Shown one piece after another: positions 14,901-19,989 of a stretch of DNA of 19,989 bases. The position numbers and the translations under genes were made by a program. Source of the DNA: an uncultured Clostridia bacterium (GTDB lineage Bacteria > Bacillota > Clostridia > Christensenellales > CAG-1252); contig CAMOUZ010000011.1 in assembly GCA_946626795.1 (NCBI GenBank), forward strand, positions 1 to 19,989, read 5' to 3'. The stretch's first letter is position 1. Each line of letters begins with the position of its first letter. The notes beneath the pieces are model-generated. The model saw only the letters and a program-made list of their open reading frames with translations, was not told the DNA's origin and ran no database searches.

Positions 14901-15081
14901 CCGCGCGAGCGAGGAAGAAGGACAGTTCCTTGCGACAGAGCATGAGGAAAGGATCCATCACAGTGCATTCCCGAAAAATAAAGCCAAGGATTGGTACAGC
15001 GTGGTCGTGGACGACAGCTTCTCGGCGAAAGAAGTCTACGAGATGCTCGATCGGTCTATCAAATACGTTTTGAACAAATAA
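11914..15081 (+). CDS. Membrane protein with six tandem MmcQ/YjbR-like repeats, probably facing the cytoplasm
   Basis: This 1055-residue protein has one N-terminal transmembrane helix (about 17-38, with a glycine ladder G27, G30, G33), followed by a basic RLVVLAKTRK segment. By the positive-inside rule the bulk should be cytoplasmic. A Pro/Glu linker, a CDDC (83-86) and a short coiled coil (about 87-109) lead to six repeats at about 122-270, 273-421, 425-567, 570-720, 721-865 and 914-1055. An acidic Pro/Ala/Glu linker precedes the last. Each repeat has KKSII-x-x-L, NGKL-x-x-SDNHF, CF-x-Y-x-Y and FPKNK-x-x-DWY-x-x-V-x-D-x-x-F. The second half resembles the MmcQ/YjbR (CyaY-like fold) ending, a K-x-x-W-x-x-V strand then a helix with D-x-S. 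Two subtypes alternate as A-A-B-A-B-B. The function is unknown. Coupling to the scaffold gene suggests joint action. Confidence 0.75.
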   Translation: MSNIASLMGNIVSAAGGALIAVYVLLGLVGAVGLVTIWRLVVLAKTRKSEPEKPAQEEAKEAVPPIAEPEPAEEVAPVPQVNCDDCEKVKELQERVNYLEGKVQELENAPKPEPEIVYVEKERTLAESLNVAREVGKTNITKKSIIAYLSEKYGDDVELIGRGQKTGNGKLPLSDNHFITTADGVRTCFTYVYETEEGGVVSLVRLDEKYAAILAEKHPNVCLSRFPKNKAGDWYSIVADDSFDEADYYAVFDASILYLKGDAKEEEKPVELEERTLKESLVAASEAGKHNNITKKSIIAYLAEKYGDTVELIGRGQKTGNGKLPLSDNHFVTAADGTRTCFTYVYETTEGGVVSLVRLDAKYVDDLVEKHPDVGLSRFPKNKAGDWYSVVADDSFDEEGYYAVFDASIRYLRGDVTDEPEPMEEISLKESLAVAEEIGAVGVVTKKSIIKHLSETFGERVELNGRKNRTDNGKLLVSDNHFALGKKRICFTYVYEDEAGKVTILVKTSEAYAEALRDAHGAAVHHSRFPKNKDKDWYNVVIDGSFTERQVYAFLDDAARLALGESVVLEERTLKESLIAASEAGKSTITKKSIISYLSDKYGDDAELVGRGQKTGNGKLPLSDNHFITAADGKRTCFAYVYETEEGGVLSLVRLDAKYAEYLAEKHPDVCTSRFPKNKAGDWYSVVADSTFGDVAYYGIFDASIRYLKGEAAEDAEPMEAISLKESLAVAKEIGAVGVVTKKSIIKHLSETFGERVELNGRKNRTDNGKLLVSDNHFALGKKRICFTYVYEDEAGKVTILVKTSAAYADALHDAHGAAVHHSPFPKNKDKDWYNVVVDGSFTEKQVYAFLDDAVRLVLEDVAPLAEVAVTAVEEVPAEEAHVVAETPVEEAPVEESPAEEASAEETQEVEMEEATLKEAIEEAKKVGAVGVVSKKSIVVYLDRKYGKKLELHPRKSRTDNGKLLVSDNHFALDDGKRVCFTYIYQDEAGKVVILLRASEEEGQFLATEHEERIHHSAFPKNKAKDWYSVVVDDSFSAKEVYEMLDRSIKYVLNK
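13220..13441 (+). repeat. Exact 222-nt duplicate, copy 1 (partner at 14108-14329)
   Basis: By base-by-base reading, this block in repeat 3 is identical to 14108-14329 in repeat 5, offset by 888 nt (two repeat units). The sequence flanking it diverges, including synonymous changes, so the identity points to recent duplication or gene conversion. Confidence 0.85.
14108..14329 (+). repeat. Exact 222-nt duplicate, copy 2 (partner at 13220-13441)
   Basis: This is the second copy of the block in repeat 5 of the membrane protein. It encodes the same KKSIIKHL to VKTS stretch as copy 1 without any silent change, whereas the rest of the two repeats differs at several positions. Confidence 0.85.
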
Positions 15082-15191
15082 AATAACGGCGATATCTTTC
15101 GTCGGATCGCTTCGGAGACCCGACGGGAGTTTCAGCCTCGGTAAATCAATTCACGACTTGACACTGCAAAGCTTAAAAGGAAAGAAAAACC
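15082..15191 (+). other. Intergenic leader of the metallophosphoesterase gene
   Basis: The only structure seen is CGTCGG (15100-15105) pairing with CCGACG (15120-15125) around a 14-nt loop, without a T-tract, so it is not a convincing terminator. TTGACA occurs at 15158-15163 but no matching -10 box lies 16-18 bases downstream. AAAAGGAAAG (15175-15184) serves as the ribosome site for ATG 15192. Whether transcription continues from the upstream operon is unresolved. Confidence 0.4.
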
Positions 15192-16481
15192 ATGAAAAAA
15201 ACACTTCGGATCACCATCGTTCTCGTCTTACTCCTTCTCCTTACGATAGGAGCATTTTCCTGTAAAAATCCATGGAAAAAAGACAAGTACGTTTCTTATA
15301 CGATGAACGTGAGGGAAGACGGCACTTTTAAGATATTGCAGATCACGGATATGCATCTTATCAACGCCACGTATACGAATGACGACGTCGAGCTGGACGT
15401 CAGCTTGCGCGATCAATGGGCGATGGAGTGTGTGACTACGGTTATAAATGAGGCAAAGCCGGATATGATCATGGTGACGGGCGACAGTGTGTATTGCCTT
15501 GATCAAGTGTCCAAAGTGCGTCATTTCAGCTCGGATAACGAGGCGGCGTTCCGCAAGTTTGCGGATTTCATCGACAGCTTCGACATTCCTTGGGGCTTCT
15601 GCTTCGGAAATCACGATGAAGAGGGCGACGTGAAGCGTAAAGCGACCATCAATTACGATAAGACCCTTGCCAAAAAAGAGCTCAGCGCCTATCTGACTTC
15701 GGGCGCCTTGAAGAATTGCATGTATGCGGACGGTCCCGACGAGATCAACGGCGTGGGCAATTATATCATCAACGTTTTGAATAAGGACGGCTCTGTAAAT
15801 AACGCGATCGTTATCATGGACAGCGGTTCTTATCTCGGCGCGGATGATTGGAAATACGAGTGCGTCCATGACGACCAGCTCGATTGGTATGAGAAGGCGA
15901 TCAAGCATATCGCTTTGAAAAATCAGACGTTGAACGTGAGTTCCGTCATTTTCCAGCATATCCCTTTCAATGAGTATCGTTACGCTTTGGAGCGTTATAT
16001 CGGCGCATTGACCGTGCTCGGCGAGGATTGGACGGACACCATCAAGCCGGACGGCACGGGCAGGGAGCGCGCCATCGAGAGCGAGGGTGAGACCATCACC
16101 TATCACGGCGGCGTGTATAACGAGGGAGAGATCTGCGCTTCTTATATCGGCGATTACAGGGGGAATTATTACGATGGCGGGCATGAATTCGAGCGCATTT
16201 TGAAGCTCGGGAGCACGCAGGCGGTCTTCTGCGGTCACGACCATAGAAATACCTTCTCTTTCACCTATAAGGGCGTTCGCCTGACTTACGGAATGAGCGT
16301 CGATTACAGCGCGAACGGACTCACGCCGCTCAAAGAGAATCAAAGGATCTTCGACGAGACCGTACAGCGCGGCGGCACCCTTATCACCTTGAATGCGGAT
16401 AGCAGCGTCGGCATCGAACAGATCCATTTTGCGAGAAATCTTTATCAAGAAGAACTTGTAAAGAGAGGGCAGGCTGCCTGA
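15192..16481 (+). CDS. Exported metallophosphoesterase (calcineurin-like), possible lipoprotein
   Basis: This 429-residue protein begins with a hydrophobic export signal ending GAFSC (C24). That would fit a lipoprotein, but the -2 Phe departs from the usual lipobox, so a membrane-tethered or plain secreted form is also possible. All five motifs of the binuclear-metal phosphoesterase fold are present: D53-x-H55 (ITDMH), GD98, G-N140-H141-D142, H256 (FQHIPF) and G-H349-D350-H351. It should hydrolyse a phosphomono- or phosphodiester outside the cytoplasm using two bound metal ions. The layout resembles purple-acid/PhoD-like and YkuE/Icc-type family members, but the substrate cannot be named. It is separated from the repeat-protein gene by 110 nt and ends one base before mnmA, so it probably leads the downstream transcription unit. 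Confidence 0.87.
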   Translation: MKKTLRITIVLVLLLLLTIGAFSCKNPWKKDKYVSYTMNVREDGTFKILQITDMHLINATYTNDDVELDVSLRDQWAMECVTTVINEAKPDMIMVTGDSVYCLDQVSKVRHFSSDNEAAFRKFADFIDSFDIPWGFCFGNHDEEGDVKRKATINYDKTLAKKELSAYLTSGALKNCMYADGPDEINGVGNYIINVLNKDGSVNNAIVIMDSGSYLGADDWKYECVHDDQLDWYEKAIKHIALKNQTLNVSSVIFQHIPFNEYRYALERYIGALTVLGEDWTDTIKPDGTGRERAIESEGETITYHGGVYNEGEICASYIGDYRGNYYDGGHEFERILKLGSTQAVFCGHDHRNTFSFTYKGVRLTYGMSVDYSANGLTPLKENQRIFDETVQRGGTLITLNADSSVGIEQIHFARNLYQEELVKRGQAA

Positions 16482-16482
16482 T

Positions 16483-17553
16483 ATGGCGAAGAAGCGTGTC
16501 GTCGTCGGACTCAGCGGCGGCGTGGACAGCGCCGTCGCCGCTCTTCTTTTGAAGCGGGAGGGCTATGACGTCATCGGTCTTTTCATGCGGAATTGGCATG
16601 AAGAGGACGAGAGCGGACAATGTACGTCGGACGATGATTTTCTCGACGTACGCCGCGTGGCGGATAAGATCGGCATCGATTATTACGCTTTGGATTTTTC
16701 GGAACAATACTTGGAGCGTGTTTTTTCTCATTTTGTGGAAGAATATAAGAAAGGACGCACGCCGAACCCGGACGTTTTGTGCAATCGCGAGATCAAGTTC
16801 GACGCCTTCTCTTCCTTTGCGGAGACCATGGCGGCGGATCTTATCGCGACGGGGCATTACGCCGACGTTTCCCACGGCGAGAGGCATCTTCTCCTGCGCT
16901 CGGCGGACGAGAATAAAGACCAAACGTATTTTTTAAATCAGATCACGGAAGACCAGCTTTCCCGTGCGATCTTCCCCTTGGGCGCCCTTGAAAAGGGGGA
17001 GGTCAGGCGCATCGCGAAGGAGGCGGGTCTCCCTGTTTGGGAGAAGAAGGACAGCACGGGCATCTGTTTTATCGGAGAACGGAACTTCCGCAAATTCCTC
17101 GCTTCTTATATCCCGATGAAGAAAGGGGAGATCGTGACGACGGACGGCAAAGTCGTCGGCACGCACGACGGGGTGTTCTATTATACGAAAGGACAGCGCA
17201 AAGGACTCGGCGTGGGGGGCGGCGGGAATGGACAGCCTTATTTCGTCGTCGCAAAGGACGTTCCGAATAATCGGCTCATCGTCACGCAGGGCGAGACCGA
17301 GCTTTTATATTCTTCGTCCCTCACGGTGGATGATTTCCATTTCATTTCGGAGCGGCTCCCCGAAGGAGAAAGCGAAGTGCTCGCGCGGGTGAGGCATCGT
17401 CAGCCTCTCCAAAAAGCGGTCGCCCTCGTGGAAGGGAAGAAAGTCACGTTGCGCTTTGAGAAGAAACAGCGCGCCGTGCAGGAAGGGCAATACGCCGTTT
17501 TGTATCAAGGCAGGGTGTGTCTCGGCGGGGGCGTCATCGAGAAAAGTGAATGA
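16483..17553 (+). CDS. mnmA: tRNA-specific 2-thiouridylase MnmA
   Basis: This 356-residue cytoplasmic enzyme is of standard length for the family. It installs the 2-thio group on the wobble uridine U34 of Lys, Glu and Gln tRNAs, using ATP to adenylate the base and persulfide sulfur delivered by a cysteine desulfurase. Visible signatures are the PP-loop SGGVDS (residues 11-16), the catalytic cysteine C100 in NPDVLCNREIKF, the second cysteine C195 in STGICFIGERNFRKFL, the GHYA segment, and KGQRKGLG in the C-terminal part. Both catalytic cysteines are in place (compare C102 and C199 in E. coli), so the enzyme should be active. It starts one base after the phosphoesterase stop, with only a weak GAGGG-type site upstream, so translation may depend on the preceding gene. 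Confidence 0.97.
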   Translation: MAKKRVVVGLSGGVDSAVAALLLKREGYDVIGLFMRNWHEEDESGQCTSDDDFLDVRRVADKIGIDYYALDFSEQYLERVFSHFVEEYKKGRTPNPDVLCNREIKFDAFSSFAETMAADLIATGHYADVSHGERHLLLRSADENKDQTYFLNQITEDQLSRAIFPLGALEKGEVRRIAKEAGLPVWEKKDSTGICFIGERNFRKFLASYIPMKKGEIVTTDGKVVGTHDGVFYYTKGQRKGLGVGGGGNGQPYFVVAKDVPNNRLIVTQGETELLYSSSLTVDDFHFISERLPEGESEVLARVRHRQPLQKAVALVEGKKVTLRFEKKQRAVQEGQYAVLYQGRVCLGGGVIEKSE

Positions 17554-17583
17554 CGGAGACCGCGGCGAGGCGTAAGAAAGGAA

Positions 17584-18600
17584 ATGAAGGAAGGAAAGAT
17601 CGCATTACGTAAAGACATAGAGCTCACGACGGCTTCTCTTATCCTCCTCGTCGCGATCGGGGCGGAGATCCTCTTTCAGAGCTTCGTGCTCTTGCTCGGG
17701 CTCTCCGAAAGCGCGCGAAATTGGACGATCGTCGTCGGGAATCAGCTCGTTTTCTTCGTCGTTTGTTTGGTTGCCACGCGGGTGTGCGGCTCCGATCTTG
17801 CGGCGCTTACGGGGGTCAAGAGGCCGCCGAAGGCTTTTTTCTTTCCGCTCTTTCTTTTGACGGCGGCGCTATGCGTTTTCGCTTTCGCGCCCCTTGCGGG
17901 ACTCCTTTCCCAAGGACTGAAAGCGCTCGGATATGCCTATACGCCGCAGTATTTCGTACCGTATGAGAATGCGGGGCTCTTTGTCCTCGCTTTGCTTGCT
18001 TTGACTTTCCTCCCGATGCTCGGCGAGGAGGTGATGATGCGCGGTGTTTTGCTCTCCGGCGCAAAGAAGAAGTCCCCGATTTTCGCCGTGCTTTTCACGG
18101 CGACGGTCTTCGCGCTTTTCCACGGAAATCTCGTGCAACTCGTGCATCAGTTTTTACTCGGCGCGGTCATCGGATACCTTGTCTTCCTCACGGGCAGCAT
18201 TTATGCGGGCGCGGTGATCCACGGCGCGAATAATGCCTGTGCGCTCTTGATCGATTATCTTTATCTCCATAATAAAATAGGTACGCGCGCGTACGGATAT
18301 TTCACCGCTGATTTTTCGTCGGGGCTTGAAGGCGGCGTTTTCGCGGCGGTGCTCGTCGGAAGCTGGGTCATTCTCGCCCTCCTCCTCTTCCTTTTCAAGA
18401 GGATGTCGGATGCGTCGGAACTTTCGCAAGTAAAGGAGAAAAACGAAGAGAGCGCCTTCGCGCCTTCGCCCGAAGGAGAGGGGAGAGAAGAGGCTCCCGT
18501 TCCCGAGAAAAAACCCGCTTGGATCCCTCCCGCGCTTCTCGTCGGGACGCTGCTTTTGCTCCTCGTCGCAAACGTGGTCTCGGAGGTCATGCAAAAATGA
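17584..18600 (+). CDS. CPBP family intramembrane metalloprotease
   Basis: This 338-residue, very hydrophobic multi-pass membrane protein carries the CPBP/CAAX-protease (Abi) signature: E148-E149-x3-R153 (EEVMMRG), F176-x3-H180 (FALFHGN) and H213-x2-N216 N217 (HGANN). These residues form the glutamate/histidine active site in this family. Members cleave substrates within the membrane; several are linked to bacteriocin self-immunity or protein maturation, but no target is evident here. After the core there is a charged Glu/Pro-rich loop (about 280-315), then a last transmembrane helix (LLVGTLLLLLVANVV), an added C-terminal part. AAAGG at 17577-17581 sits only two bases before ATG 17584, a tight spacing; GAGG at 17567-17570 is an alternative. 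It is followed with a 4-nt overlap by a paralogue. Confidence 0.87.
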   Translation: MKEGKIALRKDIELTTASLILLVAIGAEILFQSFVLLLGLSESARNWTIVVGNQLVFFVVCLVATRVCGSDLAALTGVKRPPKAFFFPLFLLTAALCVFAFAPLAGLLSQGLKALGYAYTPQYFVPYENAGLFVLALLALTFLPMLGEEVMMRGVLLSGAKKKSPIFAVLFTATVFALFHGNLVQLVHQFLLGAVIGYLVFLTGSIYAGAVIHGANNACALLIDYLYLHNKIGTRAYGYFTADFSSGLEGGVFAAVLVGSWVILALLLFLFKRMSDASELSQVKEKNEESAFAPSPEGEGREEAPVPEKKPAWIPPALLVGTLLLLLVANVVSEVMQK

Positions 18601-19586
18601 GCAGGCGCTTCCGTCATCTTCTCGCCTATGCGGCGTCTATGTTCAGTTTATTGATCTTTCAGATCTTGATGTTTCTCCCGTGGGCGGGGACGCTCTCCGA
18701 CTATCACGCGGACTTATTTTACTCCCTTATTTCGCAGGTCGTCTGCATGGGGATCGTGCCTCTCGTCGTCCTTCTTCTCGTCAGAGAGAAGGAGCTCGGC
18801 GTGGCGGACGTTTTTCGCTATATGCGCTATAAAAAGCCCGCGGACGTGAAATCCGCTTTGCTTGCCACGATCGGGATCGCCCTCCTCGTCACGCCCTTTA
18901 CGATGGCGTTCAACGCGCTGACGAATCTCCTTTTCGTCGTGATCGGTTACACCCGTTCGGTTTCCGTCGGGGCGATCTACGGCGGCGTGAGCGATCTCTT
19001 CTTTTATCTTTTCATTACGGCGGCTTTGCCTGCTGTTTTCGAGGAATTCACCCATCGCGGCGTGCTCTTGTCCGGCTTGGAGGATCGGGGCTCCGAGTAT
19101 ACGGCGGTCATCCTTTCCGCTCTCTTTTTCGGGCTCATGCACGAGAATCCTTCCCAGATGATCTACGCCACTTTCGGCGGCATTCTCTTCGCCCTCGTCG
19201 TCTTGAAGACGGGAACGATCCTTCCTGCGATGGTCGCGCATTTTGTGAATAATGCCGTCGCCGTTTTCTTGGATTATTCCGCGCAAAAGGGGACGCGCTT
19301 CGGCGTGTGGTACGAGTCTTTGACCTCCTCTGCGAACGCCCTCTCTTTCCTCTTGACCGTGGTGGTGATGGTGGCGGGGATATATGGGATCATCCGCATC
19401 TTGCAGTATCTTTCCCGTAAAAACGAAAAGCCCGTCTCGGAGCGCAAGCTCTTCGGCGTCATCACGGTGGACGGTTATAAGCCGAACGGAAAAGCCACGT
19501 TGAGGGATAATGTTTTCCTTTATGCGACGGCGATCGCGGAAGGCGCCGTGCTCTTGATCTATCTTGTTTGGGGGATGATCCGATGA
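18597..19586 (+). CDS. Second CPBP family intramembrane metalloprotease (paralogue)
   Basis: This 329-residue multi-pass membrane protein starts at ATG 18597, which overlaps the preceding stop as ATGA. GGAGG at 18582-18586 supports it over an upstream in-frame ATG. Active-site motifs match the family: E149-E150-x3-R154 (EEFTHRG), F178-x3-H182 (FGLMHEN) and H215-x2-N218 N219 (HFVNN). Their positions are nearly the same as in the upstream gene (E148, H180, H213), so the pair arose by tandem duplication or share one ancestral layout. Sequence outside the motifs differs considerably. After the last helices a hydrophilic stretch (RKNEKPVSERKLFGVI) leads to a final membrane segment. It probably works beside its neighbour as a membrane protease; the substrate is unknown. 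It is translationally coupled to tadA by another ATGA overlap. Confidence 0.87.
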   Translation: MSRRFRHLLAYAASMFSLLIFQILMFLPWAGTLSDYHADLFYSLISQVVCMGIVPLVVLLLVREKELGVADVFRYMRYKKPADVKSALLATIGIALLVTPFTMAFNALTNLLFVVIGYTRSVSVGAIYGGVSDLFFYLFITAALPAVFEEFTHRGVLLSGLEDRGSEYTAVILSALFFGLMHENPSQMIYATFGGILFALVVLKTGTILPAMVAHFVNNAVAVFLDYSAQKGTRFGVWYESLTSSANALSFLLTVVVMVAGIYGIIRILQYLSRKNEKPVSERKLFGVITVDGYKPNGKATLRDNVFLYATAIAEGAVLLIYLVWGMIR

Positions 19587-19989
19587 AAGGGAGGAGGACG
19601 GACGAGGATTTTATGCGTCTCGCTTTGCAGGAGGCGAAGAAGGCGTACGCGGCGGACGAAGTCCCCATCGGCGCGGTCATCGTGAAAGACGGCGTCGTCA
19701 TTGCGCGCGCCCATAATGAGAAAGAAAAGCGGAATTCCGCCGTGCGCCACGCCGAGATCGTCGCCATCGAGAAAGCGACGAAAAAGGTGGGAAATTGGTG
19801 GCTGGAAGGCTGCTCTTTATACGTCACGCTCGAACCCTGCGCGATGTGCGCGGGCGCCATCGTGAATAGTCGTCTGGATCGTGTGGTGTACGGCGCGCCC
19901 GACCTTCGATACGGCTTCCTCGGAAGCCTTGCGGGTCTCCCCGCCGATTACCCTTTAAACCATTGCCCGCAAGAGACGAGAGGCGTGCT
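19583..19989 (+). CDS. tadA: tRNA-specific adenosine deaminase TadA (3' end cut by window)
   Basis: The first 135 residues of a zinc deaminase are present; the frame is open at the window edge, and a typical TadA would end some 15-30 residues later. The enzyme converts A34 of arginine tRNA to inosine, enabling decoding of three Arg codons. Zinc and catalytic residues are seen: H56-A-E58 (RHAEIVAIE) and P85-C86-x2-C89 (EPCAMCAGA). PIGAVIV near 28-34 and the late LNH motif also fit. The region just before the HAE motif reads NSAV instead of the DPTA-type sequence usual in the family, a mild divergence. The start ATG 19583 overlaps the previous stop (ATGA), and GGGGG near 19570-19574 can act as ribosome site, so it belongs to the mnmA-CPBP unit. 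Confidence 0.93.
   Translation, partial: MKGRRTDEDFMRLALQEAKKAYAADEVPIGAVIVKDGVVIARAHNEKEKRNSAVRHAEIVAIEKATKKVGNWWLEGCSLYVTLEPCAMCAGAIVNSRLDRVVYGAPDLRYGFLGSLAGLPADYPLNHCPQETRGV

Larger units (their letters stand above)
12277..15078 (+). repeat. Six coding repeats of about 145 residues, two subtypes
   Basis: Repeat starts are near 12277, 12730, 13186, 13621, 14074 and 14653. Subtype A (repeats 1, 2, 4) has GRGQKTGNGKLPLSDNHF. Subtype B (repeats 3, 5, 6) has RK-x-RTDNGKLLVSDNHFAL and HH-x-x-FPKNK. The shared invariant core is NGKL, SDNHF and FPKNK..DWY. Confidence 0.9.

Noticed and set aside
11833..14961. 1042-codon open frame on the minus strand opposite the repeat protein
   Set aside because: It is an antisense shadow: biased codon use and the tandem repeats keep the reverse frame open. 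It lacks a ribosome site and reads as Arg/His/Asp-rich low-complexity sequence repeating in step with the + strand repeats.
15158..15191. Promoter at TTGACA before the metallophosphoesterase
   Set aside because: The -35 match is perfect but the -10 position reads AAAGAA; TTAAAA is too close. Not enough to call a promoter.

Overview
The window looks like chromosomal DNA of an uncultured, probably gut-type member of the Bacillota (Clostridia, perhaps near Christensenellales or Oscillospirales). This rests on clostridial-style AGGAGG ribosome binding sites, moderately GC-rich coding with heavy use of gcg, gac and ttc codons, cohesin/dockerin and MBG/InlB-type surface modules, and short-hairpin intergenic arrays of a kind I associate with gut Clostridia. 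The placement is inference. All supported genes are on the + strand.

Layout. (1) 1-1473: end of a redox operon, with the C-terminus of a CrtI/phytoene-desaturase-like FAD oxidoreductase followed one base later by a flavin reductase fused to a plant-type 2Fe-2S ferredoxin domain. (2) 1474-2292: about 820 bases without a gene but full of structure: a 134-nt element with 27-nt imperfect terminal inverted repeats ending in T6, a strong bidirectional terminator, an array of unrelated short palindromes separated by a conserved 7-nt spacer whose orientation flips midway, a second terminator, a promoter and a leader hairpin. (3) 2293-15081: four co-directional genes that I read as one envelope assembly. 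They are a secreted protein with an N-terminal cohesin-like domain and a calcium-type dockerin; a small cohesin protein with a C-terminal membrane anchor; a 1931-residue membrane-anchored protein with two cohesin domains and many Ig-like modules; and, overlapping its stop codon by 8 nt, a membrane protein whose long, predicted cytoplasmic part is six copies of a roughly 145-residue domain that resembles MmcQ/YjbR proteins in its second half. (4) 15192 to the end: a secreted metallophosphoesterase, mnmA, two CPBP intramembrane proteases and a truncated tadA, very tightly spaced from 15192 onwards.

How it may work (inference). The dockerin protein could dock on the membrane-anchored cohesins, as in a small cellulosome-like assembly, but no enzyme domain is visible in genes 2293-15081. 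The scaffold gene is translationally coupled to the gene for the predicted cytoplasm-facing six-repeat protein. That suggests a trans-envelope complex linking an external cohesin platform to an internal array of repeats. This is the part of the window most likely to be undescribed. The downstream genes are mostly housekeeping: MnmA and TadA modify the tRNA wobble position (U34 and A34), and the CPBP pair are membrane proteases of unknown substrate.
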